DNA of 64,000 bases from the NCBI RefSeq assembly GCF_031755915.1, contig NC_083381.1, forward strand, positions 4,538,501 through 4,602,500, written 5' to 3'. A program made the position numbers and the translations under genes. This stretch comes from Ziziphus jujuba (Eukaryota > Streptophyta > Magnoliopsida > Rosales > Rhamnaceae). Under the pieces are notes generated by a model, which worked only from the letters and a program-made list of their open reading frames with translations, was not told where the DNA came from and did no database searches. Shown here in pieces: positions 52,902 through 64,000 of this stretch. Position 1 is the first letter of the stretch. Each line of letters opens with the position of its first letter.

Positions 52902-54208
52902 TATTTGCAAATGTTTTACATTCTCAAGTTCAGAGTTTTATACTCAGTAATTTTTATTAATCTTGATCTTTCCCTTTAAACCATAGACACCACGTTGTTT
53001 CAATCTTAGCAGACAGGAACTTAGCAAATTAGCTTGTAATTAGGAGATCAAATTGAAGATAATTTGGGAAGTTCTTTAATTGGGTTTTTGATTCATTTTC
53101 AGCTAAATTCTATTTCTTTGGCAGTGGATGAGCAGCATTAAACTTATTAGCATGCCAAAGAAAGCATTAATCTATTTTGTTAATGTGCAATGGAAATTAT
53201 TTCCAAAAGTATGTTTTTAGTTTAGTTTATGTTTTCAGTTTTTAGTTAATCAGTTTTCATGATTGGATTATCATAATCGGATCTTAAACATGGGAGCTCA
53301 AGGCCTCGTTTGCTATGGTTAGTTTTTACTTGGATGAGAAAGTCATTATATCATGAAAACTGATCATCAACCAACTAATTTATTGGAATGAATTGTCTAA
53401 GAGTTTTAGTTGATAGTAAGGACCAAGTAGATTTATGATAAATTTGCAACAACATAATATCTCTTTCTTAGTTTCATAAAGCATAATATAATCTAATTTT
53501 CTAATAACATATTCATGTTTTTCAACCTATATTTTAAAATTGTCAAAAATTTTGTAGCATCTCACAATCTCACACCAAAAAAGAAAGAAGAAATTCCTAA
53601 AAAATATATATTCGTCCTACGGAGTAAAATATATGAGTTGGGGTTGTTGGAGTTGGTTCATCATTTATTTATTTATTTCTATTTTTTTAACGCCGTTTTG
53701 GTAAAGGCAGTGGTAGTGGTGGTTTACAAAGTTGTCTCTTTCTGATGGTTTTGAGACAGTGATAGTTGCATGGATTCGATGCTAAACTTTGCAATACAGA
53801 ATCAAGTCAAAGAGATTGTTCTAGAATCACTGAATTACCGTTTTCCGCCGGCAAACTTTTCGTCTAAAACAAAAATCCAATGACATAAAACATCCATAAT
53901 TTCCATATTCCTGCATATATAGAATATTTTGATAGGGTATAGCAAATCAAATGTCTAATTTCTATAAGCACAGCTTGAAACAAAACAATGCAAATTAAAA
54001 CATAGCGCATTACACAGTATACAATGTATAAAGTTCTTATGTTCTCGCAAATTACAACTTATAACAAAGTCAAATATATTTTACGACTTACAACAACAAC
54101 TTCAAAGGAAAAAAAAAAAACAGAGGAAATTTCAACTAAGTGCACAGTTGAGTACTTGGTCTAACCAAGCTATAACACTTTTGAACAGGAAATTCTGATT
54201 CACATTGA

Positions 54209-56830
54209 TCATATATTTTGTGGGTTAGAGTCAATTAGGAGCTTACATTCATTCTTCATTTTCAATTCCTTGATCATCTTCATAAAGCTTTCTGACATCC
54301 TTGACACCTCCACAAGTCTCAATGCAGGCAAGGACCAGAGCACTTCTGACAGATTTCTTAATTTATAGCACTCAAAAATGACCAAACGCTCAAGAGTCGG
54401 CATTGATCCGCTTTCTATTTCCCACCTTTCAATTTCCAAATCGATCATTTGGAAGACTTGGAGACTAGGAAACTCCCCTGCAACACAACAGAGAGGGTGA
54501 AGCATATTGAAACCGAAAAACTTACCTTTTAACTTGAGGAACTGGAGGTTTGGAAGTTTTCCAAGGATTCTGAAGTGGGTTGAGTTCAAGTAGGATCTCA
54601 GGAAGGTTATTTTGGTGAGTGTTGGTGGGAACAAATTTGGACGAGGCTCAGATTTTGGGATATCGAAAAGTTTCAATTTTTGTAGCTGTTTTAGATTCTC
54701 CAAGCTTTGCAATAGTTCTGCTACCTCAAATTCGTTCATAGGCTTTAAAAAATTGTACTTAACATGCAGCTTCCTCATGTTTGGAACTCTAGAAAAAGCC
54801 ATGAGATATGAAGTTTTCACATCAACAAGTAGGTAAGAAAGTAATTGGAGGTTCATCAAAACGTCATCCATTGATATTGGAGTTTCAGGGAAAGAAATTC
54901 CGCCAGAAAATTTTAGATATCTCAATTGTTTCATCTTCCAAATTCCCATCGGCAAACACTCCTCTACATGACCGTTTATGTCCATAATTTCTAGGTACGG
55001 AAGATTGCATATTGAAGCTGGAATTGCTTGAATTTTTAAGAGTGTTTCACTCCATATCCTTAAGTACCTTAGAAAAATCAGCTTTCCTATGCTCTTAGGA
55101 ATTGACTTTACAAACACTTTTTCAAGGTACAAAACCCGGATGAACTTCAAGTTTTTGCAAATCCATTTCCAATTCTTCTTGTCAAAGTCATTTCCTTCGC
55201 CAAAAAGAAGCAAAGAACGGGCAAGAGATGGATGACGAGGGTCTATGAAAATGTTTTTGCAAGTGTTCCCTTGGATTGAAAGTCTTCTTGCTTTGCTTAT
55301 AGATGAAGGGTTAGCTTCTGAATGGATCTCAAGAAAATTCTCCCTAGCACTCTCGAATACGGAAAGGTCTCGAACTAGATCATGGACATAACATGTCTTC
55401 ACACCTCCATCTGTCCTTCTACTTGCTACTTGGACCAAACTTCGATCTATAAGTTCTTCCAAGTATTCTTCTGCAACATCTTCCACATTCCTTTCATCAA
55501 TTTCCTGTATAATCCCTTCAGCAACCCATAATTTGATTAGATCACTTGCCCAGATTTCAAAATCTGTTGGGAACAAACTAAGATGCAGAAAACATGATTT
55601 TAACTTTCTAGGCAAGTGGTTGTAACTTAGTGCCAAGATGTCCAAGTACCTTGTTTTCTGAGAATAATTGAAATTGATATTACCAATCAATTTAGACCAT
55701 GTTTCATATGATTTTTCTTTATTTGCAAGGAGACCTCCAAGTACAACTATAGAAAGTGGCAATCCTTTACAACTCTCTACAATTTTCATTGCAAGAGTTT
55801 CCAAATGTGGTGGACAATTTTCTCCTTGAAATACTTTCTTGGAAAAGAGTTCAAAACTTGTTTTGTTGTCAAGATATGATAGAGAATAAGGAGGTGTTTG
55901 GCTGCTAGAAGACAAAGCAACTTCTTTTACACGGCTAGTGATTAATATTCTACTTCCGTTGTAAGAATTAGGAAAAAATTCACTCACCTCATCCCAAACA
56001 TTGGTTGTCCATAAATCATCCATAACAACAAAATACCTCTTTTCGCGAAGAAACGAACGCAATTTCATTTTCAATTCTTCTTCTGACATTTTATACATTT
56101 CCTTCGATATTGACATCAGACACCTTAAGATACCAAACAACAAGTCTCTGCTTCTGTATTCTTGAGAAACATAAACCCATGCTTGGCATTGAAAATGATT
56201 CTTGACACGAACATCGTTGTAGATTTTCGAAGCAAGAGTTGTTTTTCCCAAGCCACCCATACCGAAAATTGAAATGACGCCAAGTCCAGAATCTCCTTCT
56301 GTTAGATGCTTTATCAATGTTGTCCTGTCTTGTATAAATCCAACAACATCATCTTCATCATCGACGTTAATTTTCCACCTTCTTCTGTGAGGTGTTCGAT
56401 CTGCCTCCAAATCAACAGGACTAGATTCAGCTTGTTGAATGCCATATCTATTTTTGTTCTCGTAAATCTGAGTGATGATCTTCTTCAGGCTTCTTATCTT
56501 GTTCGCCACGTGACGAAGTGTGTTTGCATGGACATATCCATGCAACACCTTTGTAAGAGATTTTGTTCTTCTTTGCTCTATTTGGTTAGCTATATATGCA
56601 TCAAGAGCAACCTCTGCTTCCTGAGAAAATTCTCTGATTTGGTCGACTAGCTCTTGGACTTCATAGTATTCAATTTGTTCAGCTTCAGAATTTTTAAGGA
56701 AAGCATCGATCATGGTGAACTCTTCTTGAAGCGACTTCACTTCATCTTCAACTCCATGAAGCAAATATGCTTCTTGAGTGAGATAGTGAGCCAAGTTATG
56801 CAATAGAAAACTTACTATGGTGTCAGCCAT
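54209..56830 (-). CDS. Coiled-coil NLR resistance-type protein (RPP13-like)
   Basis: Single-exon gene of 873 residues, cytoplasmic immune receptor family. Rx-type coiled coil at 1-130, with a divergent EDVID-like segment (EAEVALDAYI near 71-80). NB-ARC: P-loop GMGGLGKTT 190-198, kinase-2 FVVMDDLW 267-274, RNBS-B GSRILITSR 292-300, GLPL 356-359, RNBS-D CFLHLSLFP 413-421, and VHD 482-484 where most family members have MHD. LRR of irregular cytoplasmic type from about 530 to 850, ending KLLIDSNPQNI. RPP13/RPP8-like CNLs have the same plan and length; the pathogen recognised is unknown. It starts MADTIVSFLL, the usual opening of this family. The paralogous end at 63775-64000 shows the same C-terminal KLLIDSNP, so they arose by duplication. 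Confidence 0.93.
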   Translation of the reverse strand: MADTIVSFLLHNLAHYLTQEAYLLHGVEDEVKSLQEEFTMIDAFLKNSEAEQIEYYEVQELVDQIREFSQEAEVALDAYIANQIEQRRTKSLTKVLHGYVHANTLRHVANKIRSLKKIITQIYENKNRYGIQQAESSPVDLEADRTPHRRRWKINVDDEDDVVGFIQDRTTLIKHLTEGDSGLGVISIFGMGGLGKTTLASKIYNDVRVKNHFQCQAWVYVSQEYRSRDLLFGILRCLMSISKEMYKMSEEELKMKLRSFLREKRYFVVMDDLWTTNVWDEVSEFFPNSYNGSRILITSRVKEVALSSSSQTPPYSLSYLDNKTSFELFSKKVFQGENCPPHLETLAMKIVESCKGLPLSIVVLGGLLANKEKSYETWSKLIGNINFNYSQKTRYLDILALSYNHLPRKLKSCFLHLSLFPTDFEIWASDLIKLWVAEGIIQEIDERNVEDVAEEYLEELIDRSLVQVASRRTDGGVKTCYVHDLVRDLSVFESARENFLEIHSEANPSSISKARRLSIQGNTCKNIFIDPRHPSLARSLLLFGEGNDFDKKNWKWICKNLKFIRVLYLEKVFVKSIPKSIGKLIFLRYLRIWSETLLKIQAIPASICNLPYLEIMDINGHVEECLPMGIWKMKQLRYLKFSGGISFPETPISMDDVLMNLQLLSYLLVDVKTSYLMAFSRVPNMRKLHVKYNFLKPMNEFEVAELLQSLENLKQLQKLKLFDIPKSEPRPNLFPPTLTKITFLRSYLNSTHFRILGKLPNLQFLKLKGKFFGFNMLHPLCCVAGEFPSLQVFQMIDLEIERWEIESGSMPTLERLVIFECYKLRNLSEVLWSLPALRLVEVSRMSESFMKMIKELKMKNECKLLIDSNPQNI

Positions 56831-56923
56831 TTTTGGTAATATTTTTTCTCTTTCTTTGATGGGTTTTCGTAGGAGAGATTCGTAGTAAATGGAAGGAGGG
56901 GGTAATGAAGTAGAGAGGTCGAT

Positions 56924-56932
56924 GTTATATAT
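56924..56932 (-). promoter_or_regulatory. TATA box of NLR gene
   Basis: On the - strand ATATATAAC lies about 95 bp upstream of the start codon, with a CT-rich leader (TCTCTCC, TCTTTC) between. Good position for a core promoter. Confidence 0.5.
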
Positions 56933-56939
56933 GGAAGAG

Positions 56940-57539
56940 GAACTGAAACTTCAATGGATATTTGAGATTTTTCTTCAAGAATGATACGCCGAATGGAATT
57001 TTTAACAGTGAAACTATTTTGATTCTTTAAAAGAAAAATTATTCGATTTCTATTGGAGTTGAATTTTCTACACCTTCATGCATATGACTTCCATTTTCAA
57101 TATCATGCCAACTATAATATTCTAATGCTCAAAAAATAAAATTATAATATTATAGCAAAAAGATAAATGGAAAAAATAAAAATAAAAATTACTACACATT
57201 TAATTCCCCTTCTTTATCCACCCATAATACAATACCGCATAATTTAGAAACCTTAACAAAAAAAAAAAAAAAAAATAATAATTAATTAAATATGATTATG
57301 AATAAATGTTTTTTTAAAATAAAATAAGATTCTATTATTCATCTAGCAAAAATGAAGATAGGAATAAAACAAAAGAAGATTCTGTTCCAATTTATATCTA
57401 ATCGTTGAGGGTCATTAAATTACTTTATTCTAAAATTTCGAGGAAAAAAAAACAATAAAAAAAACGAGGGAAATATAATTGCCCCAATTGACGTTATTAA
57501 TTTAACGGCGTTGTCAGTAGTTAAAAAGTGGAAGTAGAT

Positions 57540-57578
<39 letters not shown>

Positions 57579-60500
57579 GGTTAATTGGATTAAGAAGTGT
57601 TTTTAGTTCATATTAGCAGCTGACTCAACAAATACGCATCAGAGATGTTCAATTCTTTATAATCAGACTGACGCATGTCTCATAAGTCACGCACGTCTCA
57701 TAAGTCACATCTACAAAATGTTTTATTTTTTTTCCCCCAATAATATCCACTAAATACTCGTTTTTGCATATAATATCTACCAAATATTTTTCTTTGCTTA
57801 TTATTTTATTGTTGTACGGACTCGATGATAACTAGGTCATTATCTTAAATTTTGGAAATTATTATTCACAGCTTGTTTTTACTATATATTTGTATATATT
57901 TGTCTTTTTTTGTTCTGCATTAAAACTATAAGTCAATAAAGATTTTTGTTGATAAGATATTTGATATTATTCATTTGATGAACAAACATGGATAAAACCA
58001 TATAGAGATCCAGATTCCATGGTTTATCCCTCCGTCCTTACAGGAAACTTTGGAACACAAAGAAAGTCGTTTATAATTAAAGCTTGAATAAGTCATGGCC
58101 TTGTTTGATTAGTTTTTATTTTAATGAAGAAAGGTGGAATGGGTTTACCATTACTTTGAATGGTGTCTAATGTGGACTAATATTATTACACATTTTCAAT
58201 TAGATCGAAATTTATAAATTAATATATATCTATAAAATTAAAAGAATATTCCTCAAAATTTATTTTCTTTACAATATCACATGTTTTGTAATTTTTAAAC
58301 TTTTTTACAAATATAAATATTTGTAAGTTGGATAATTTTTTTCCGACATATTGCCGGATGTTGAGTTGGATCAAATCCTAAACTTAAAAGATATTATTTG
58401 AGCTTAATAATACTATGTATATAGTAAAAAAAAAAAAAAATTTAAAAATTACAAAACATGTGGTATTGTAACAAAAATAAATTTAGAGATATACAAAGAT
58501 GCACAAAATGTTAACTTGTAATCAATTGATTTTATTTAAAATTTCGAATGAGGTTAATTAATTAAGTTAAATACAAATAGCTAGGGTGATTTTGAACCCA
58601 AAATGAAATCTGAGGAAAATTTTTAAATTTTTTTTAAAACTGCAAAAGCATATCTCAAAATTAACAAAGTACATATCATCTCCAAATTAATTGGCAAGCC
58701 TAAGGTCAAATCCAAAAATTTCGTAATCACAGCTTTCATTGTACTTAATATAATATGAAAGACTTTTTATATACAAGGAAGTAGGTTAACGTTACCATGA
58801 ATGGCCATTGTTTTGTTTTGTATCTCCTTAATTTTTCGAAAAGTTCGACGGCCCTTGTTTAGCAGAAGGAGACCGACGGCAACTGATCACTTTGCATGTC
58901 TTATTTGCTAACTATGAAAATAAAACATACCGAAGAAGATGCAAATGACGGGCAAATATAGGATTTCTTGATGACAATAATACAGTAAAAATATCGTTAT
59001 TTCTTAGCTACGCTGATCCACTACAGTTATATTTAGCTTCAAATTCATCGAGGGGATTGCGTAGCAGGACTCAAAAACTATTATTATTAATTTACATATC
59101 GAAACTGTATTGAATAATTTTAGTATTAACAAATCATTCATAATTGAACACTGTTATTTTGTTGGTATAGATAGCTTAGTATAACTATGATAAATGTCGG
59201 GTCAAATGTAAATAATGCACTTTCAGAGAGTTTGATCGTATAAGAATGCTAAATGAAACTTATACGCCATGAATTACGTGGGAGGAAACATTTGCATTTT
59301 TTATTTGTTAATATTGGAAGATTGTTATCTAGAAAGGTGAATTGATACGTACTTGCTTGACGATTACCAAGATTAAGGAATTAATTAACAATAACAAAGT
59401 ATTTGTAGCATTAAGTCCAACCAAAGAAATGTGTAAATTATTATCTATTTTTGTTGTATTACATTTGTTCCGCACAACGATATTGACTTTTAGGTTTAAA
59501 AAAAAAAAAAAAAAATTTCTCTGATATGGACAAACCTGTCCCTGTACTTTACAGATGGGTAAGTAGACTATATTTCAACTCTCTGTTTTGATCTTTTTCA
59601 TCATTACCAAAAAAAAAAAAAAAAAAAAAAAAATAAATAGAAGAAGAAAAACCTCTGTTTTGATCCTTCATTCTATGCCTCATATCCGCAATATATTATA
59701 CATATTAAAAGACATTTTTTTTTTTGTTGAGAATTTGACACAATATCAGAATATATACAAATCAATATCTATATGCATAGTAATACTATATGTATCAAAG
59801 TGTAATTAAATTTATTTACTAAATGATACATATTAAAATATTATTAGTTGATATATTCATATAAATTAAATATAAAATATTAATTCTTAAATAAATAATT
59901 AAATTAAAAAAATAAATTAATTAAATGTTACCATATTATATACTATATTATTTAATAAATAAATTTTATAAATATTTTGATAAATCTAATATTTTTTAAT
60001 TCAATAAATGAATGAGATTTTGACGTAGTATATATCTCCAAATATATATATATATATATATTTTGTGTTTGCACTTTTTGGTTTTTTAATTATATAGTTT
60101 GTAAAATTGACTATTATGTAAGGTATTGCAATTTTTTATTTTTATTTTTATTTTTATAAACATATTACAGGTTACATGCATCTTAAAATTTACATAAGAA
60201 AAATGTATTTTATATTCTTCAAAATTTAAGTGCTTGTCTATAAATTTGGAATTTCAAATATAGTTGTGATTACAAGATAGGAATCGTAAAATGGATTACA
60301 CTATTAAAATTAATTTCCAAAAATTATATGATGGTCCAAGTATATCTCTAGTGTTTTGGCAGAATTTATTTCGTTTGCAAAGGATGTGCACAAGACTACT
60401 CCCATATAAAGAAAAGGATGACTATGGGAATAATATTATGACCTGATATTATGACCCGTATAATTCAACGGTCTATAAAAGATTCCGAAAATTGATCAAC

Positions 60501-61970
60501 TTCTTACAAGGTCTAGAAGAGATTAATCGAGTTCTTACAAGTTTTTTTTAGACATATGCTCATTTTTTGTTCATTGAAAGGTGGATTTGATATAATATAT
60601 AATGAATTTGTTACTGAACTATATCTTAATTATTCGCTCATTTGTAAGATGTGCAACAAATGGCCCCAATTACCCATAACCACGAGCAACAATTACCTTG
60701 CATATTGTCCTAATTATCCAGAAAAATACTATGCATGCTGAGGAAGAGCATTTAATAATTAACGAAAGAAACTGCTGTTTTTTGTTTCCCTATAGTATGC
60801 TGAGAGGATATAGATTATATTCGTCACTGAGCTGAATATGTCGACCGGGATTAATTGAAGATCAATATGGAATTAATATGACACAAAAATAATTAAATTA
60901 TAGTTGTAGTAGGGATTATGAAAATGTATCTTATGTGTTATAGATATATATGCTTAGATGGTGTAACTTTCATTTATTATATGACAAATTAACTTTGAAG
61001 CCAAGCTGTAAATTATCTTTTATTTTACAATTTTAATTTAACCAAACCATGATATATACTAAGTTGGTGTCAGTTATCCTGACAAAATCATCTAGAAGGA
61101 CAGAGACTGATTTTTCAGTTTGTCTTCAAAGCTGATTTTTCCTATAATAATTGGAGTGAAACCACCTCAATATATATGGTATAAAATAATATAAACTGGG
61201 TTTTTAGATTATATTAACTATTTTGGATTAGTGAAAGAGTCTACTCGGAATGCTTTTGAATGAATTCGAAACAATATGAATTTAATTACTACACATGCTC
61301 CATCTTAGTTTCCTTTCTACGTACCTAATATGTACCCTTCGAAGTTTAATTTATAGCCGAAACATTATTTGTCTAAGATATCGATATATGGACTGACATT
61401 TTAAAATTATTTGAAGTTCAAATTTTAATAGAACTAATTGATCTAATTAACTTCTCACACTATAATAAAAGCAGGTAATTGCTGTGGGAATAGTCTAATG
61501 ATAATATATACACTTTTGAATGTGTGAGGTCCTAATTCGAGTAATCCTAATGATTGGAAAAAAAAAAAAAAACTATTTATAATTCAATAATATTAAAGTT
61601 ATCAAAATATTTATTAAATTTAATTAAATATGATAGATAATATGATAATATTTAACAATAATATTTCTTGTAAACATTTTGGAGCATTAATGCTATTGAA
61701 TATTTAATTAATTTGTTTTTTGTATTCATTAATTCATTAACTAATGGTTCACTTATCCGTTTTGCAATATTTTACAATAATATATTGATAAATATTATTT
61801 AATAAATGTTTTTGATAAACAATTTGGTGTCTTAGTAGCAGTACTATTGATAATGATAATTAGTACATTTGTACTACAATATTCACCAAATGATTACTGA
61901 TCATCGTTACATTTGTACTGCAACATATTTTTATGTCAAATTTAATTTTGCAACTATGGCATTATAATTT
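56940..61970. other. Gene-free AT-rich region between NLRs
   Basis: No supported gene. Contains a (TA)n run at 57543-57570, a small direct repeat of CATGTCTCATAAGTCACG-type at 57670-57705, poly-A tracts at 58425-58441, 59499-59514 and 59609-59632, and a (TA)n run at 60042-60060. Open frames at 59342, 59588 and 60556 are short and without recognisable similarity. Confidence 0.4.
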
Positions 61971-62242
61971 AAGTTAATTGCATTTTAGTTTTCTATACAT
62001 TAATAAAATTGTACATTGGGCCTTTCGGTTTAAAATGTTCCATATTAATTCCTCAATTTATAGTTTGTTTCACATTAGACCTTCAATTCCTAAATTGATT
62101 AACAAAAAGTTTAAAAATTCAAGGAATTGACTTGTTTCTCATTAATTAATTAATCCATTTTTTCTGCATCTTGTTTACGAAATAGAAAAAAACTAGTTAG
62201 TTTTCTCAATTTTTAAATTTTCTACTAGTTAAGTTAGGACCA

Positions 62243-62273
<31 letters not shown>

Positions 62274-62328
62274 TGAGGGTTCAAATATACAATCTTGCGA
62301 AAGTACAAATACTAAAAATGCAGTTAAT
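61971..62328. mobile_element. MITE-like element with inverted ends, about 360 bp
   Basis: The left end (TTAAGTTAATTGCATTTTAG, then TTGTACATTGGGCC) matches the reverse complement of the right end (GATTAACTGCATTTTTAGTA, then TTGTATATTTGAACC). AATTCCTCAATTTATA and its inverse lie further in. No open frame. No clear target duplication. It ends about 50 bp before the pararetroviral fragment. Confidence 0.5.
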
Positions 62329-62380
62329 CCTATATTTTTACTAAAAAAGTTTCCAATTAAATATATATATATATATATAT

Positions 62381-62825
62381 TATATGGATAACAGTCAAAA
62401 TGAACAGGACCATTACATAAACTGGTTTTTACGACTCCAAAGACACTTTCATTAAAGTTTTTAAAATTGACATCTCTAAGACATAGTAGTATAGATGAAT
62501 TGGTTCCTAATTTTGTAAGGGGTTTGATTCCAATTTGAACTAATCCTATGTGTAAGAAACGGTGACCATCTTTTAGATGTTGTTTAATGTTATCTTTGTT
62601 GATTAGTTGGCAGGTTTCATGATCTTTGTTGATTGTGTAAACTTGTTCAACAGTTTTAATATGTGGTTCACTTTTAAATGAGGATAAAGACCAAGTTTTA
62701 TGGTGGTAAATTTCACTAGGGGAAACTGGAGGAATACTCCAGTCGGGGTTGATTGATTCATTAGAAAGAAAACTATAATGTTCTTCATTGATTATGTCTG
62801 GTATTTGATTTCCATTAAGTGATGA
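62381..62825 (-). pseudogene. Endogenous pararetrovirus (Caulimoviridae) movement-protein fragment
   Basis: About 148 codons open on the - strand without any ATG. The C-terminal two thirds have the conserved core of caulimovirid movement proteins (30K superfamily): a basic helix region, then HIGLVQIGIKPLT, then SILLCLRD with the conserved Asp, and NGPVHFDCYPY. The rest of the domain and all other viral genes are missing. The fragment is cut at both sides by TA runs (62361-62380 and 62826-62842). It has no start codon and lacks the end of the domain, so it cannot make a working protein. Which genus it came from is unsure; florendovirus- or petuvirus-like copies are the most common in dicots. 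Confidence 0.75.
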
Positions 62826-62842
62826 ATATATATATATATATA

Positions 62843-63118
62843 AAATCAGGATTATATAAGGTCTTTAATATGAGGTTTATCACAAGGTCTTTTTTTTTCA
62901 GCTCTCAGATCATATCAAAAACTGAAATTTAAAATTATATTTATTAATTATCAGATTTCCACATAGGTTACTTTTCCTAAATACAATTTTAGTACGTCAT
63001 TAAATCTATATTTAATTTTTTTTAAAATTTTAAATTTTCAACCTTAATGTGATTCAATAGTAATCAAGCGTGGACCTTACTTTGATAAAACAAAATGAAC
63101 TTTATATGAGCCTGATGG

Positions 63119-63150
<32 letters not shown>

Positions 63151-63774
63151 GTATATATATAGGATAATTTTATGGTATAGATATCTGTATTTTTTTATTG
63201 TACGAACATTCACAAAAATGACTATTTTTAAAGAAACTGTTGTCTTTGTATGATAGCATTGGCGATATTGTTTTTTTTTTTAATTATCATCTTTTGGAAT
63301 GTCCTCATGATAGAAAGATGCAAACGTCCACATCATAGATATATGAGGTAATAGTTTCTTGTTTTGGTACAATATTATTGTCTTTAAGCATTTTTATCTT
63401 TCCATTTTTACCTAAAAATGATGACAAAACAATCCAATGATATACATCAAGGTGTGAATCTTAAATATACAGCGAACATTGAATATTGAAATATTGTAAG
63501 AAATAATTTCATACACGAAAAATAAGAAAGATAAATGGCTTATATACATTACCGATCCTTTAATCCAACTTCAAAGTGGTCAAATAATGTTAAAATTGAG
63601 TAAGAAAATAACGATAAAACCCCAATCGAATATTTTGAAGATACATGAGAAGCGAAAAACAAATTAACAAAAAAGTGAGAAGAAAATAAATTATTGAAAA
63701 AGAAGTAGAGTATTCATGGCATACCTGTCCATTTTAATTTGAATCAACGGCCATAAAATTCATTGCCAATGTTC
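62843..63774. other. Spacer between viral fragment and partial NLR
   Basis: AT-rich, non-coding. Includes a TA-rich palindrome at 63119-63161 (TA runs around CATATATATG). The part 63500-63774 should be 3' UTR and flank of the NLR that enters from the right. Confidence 0.4.
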
Positions 63775-64000
63775 TCATGGATTAGAATCAATCAGGAGCT
63801 TAAACACAACATTATTCTTATTTAGTCCCATGAGTCTCCTGGTGAAATATCCTGACATCCTCGAAACCTCTACCACTTGCAGTTTAGTTAAGCTGTAAAC
63901 TTGATTTGGCAGATCTCTAAGTTCATAACATTCCTTGATTACCAATCGTTGAAGATTCGGCATCGCACCCTTTTCCAATTCCCATGTTTCAACTCTTAGT
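63775..64000 (-). CDS. 3' end of a second coiled-coil NLR (partial)
   Basis: The frame is open from the window edge (64000) to TGA at 63777-63775, 74 codons. It reads ETWELEKGAMPNLQRLVI and ends KLLIDSNP, closely matching the last 75 residues of the NLR at 54209-56830 (WEIESGSMPTLERLVI ... KLLIDSNP). Only the terminal LRR is present; the gene begins beyond the window. Same strand and about 7 kb upstream of the first NLR, so the two are tandem paralogues. Confidence 0.85.
   Translation of the reverse strand, partial: LRVETWELEKGAMPNLQRLVIKECYELRDLPNQVYSLTKLQVVEVSRMSGYFTRRLMGLNKNNVVFKLLIDSNP

Larger units (their letters stand above)
50456..54208. other. Intergenic region between CIP111 and NLR
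   Basis: The CIP111 3' UTR probably runs to about 51100. A TTTTTTTCAG acceptor at 50843 is followed by about 230 bp of more balanced sequence that could be a second 3' exon. A 42-bp direct repeat lies at 50650-50733. A CT-richer patch at 51130-51300 and an exon-like patch at 52806-52901 are not recognised. The rest is AT-rich with ATT microsatellites (51551-51570, 52443-52460). Confidence 0.4.

Noticed and set aside
62603..62788. 61-codon minus-strand frame starting with Met
   Set aside because: It is the out-of-frame shadow of the pararetroviral movement-protein fragment.

Overview
This window is nuclear DNA of a dicotyledonous plant. The genes have GT-AG introns, the non-coding DNA is very AT-rich, and the gene families (plant ABCF4, FyPP/PP6, CIP111, LRR receptor kinase, coiled-coil NLRs) and transposons (CACTA, hAT, Ty1-copia, MULE-like) are typical of plants. 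The species cannot be fixed from the sequence alone.

Layout. (1) 0.5-5.2 kb, + strand: an ABCF4/GCN20-type ribosome-associated ATPase with a 2.1-kb intron in its leader. (2) 5.27-17.15 kb: a nested transposon block bounded by CACTA-type ends. It holds an exon-sized, decayed fragment of mitochondrial pyruvate dehydrogenase E1-beta, a short piece resembling the N-terminus of a tau-class glutathione transferase, a long inverted repeat with outward-pointing TATA boxes, a decayed Ty1-copia element on the - strand, and two hAT-type elements with perfect 8-bp target duplications. (3) 18.8-22.6 kb, +: an LRR receptor kinase of the At2g24130 type. Its single intron contains a tandem copy of the start of exon 2 that would truncate the kinase if spliced in. 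(4) 25.5-31.6 kb, -: a ten-exon PP6-type phosphatase catalytic subunit (FyPP); all exons join into 303 residues. (5) 31.7-43.4 kb: a gene-free, AT-rich stretch of repeats, hairpin MITEs and tandem duplications. (6) 43.4-50.5 kb, +: a ten-exon CIP111/AFG2-type tandem AAA ATPase of 1,013 residues. (7) 54.2-56.8 kb, -: a single-exon coiled-coil NLR, with the 3' end of a related NLR running off the right edge at 63.8-64.0 kb, so an NLR cluster probably continues beyond the window. Between them at 62.4-62.8 kb lies an open remnant of a pararetroviral (Caulimoviridae) movement-protein domain, bounded on both sides by TA microsatellites.

The genes form no operon-like unit. Three are housekeeping genes (ABCF4 and CIP111 are linked to translation or ribosome biogenesis by family, FyPP to signalling). 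CIP111 and FyPP carry telo-box motifs just upstream of their start codons, and ABCF4 has site-II-like motifs and an AACCCTA-type motif near its leader. The RLK and NLRs are surface and intracellular receptors, a fast-evolving class, which fits the duplications, transposons and viral fragment around them. The most unusual items are the gene fragments inside the CACTA-bounded block, the duplicated decoy exon in the RLK, and the pararetroviral fragment between TA repeats.
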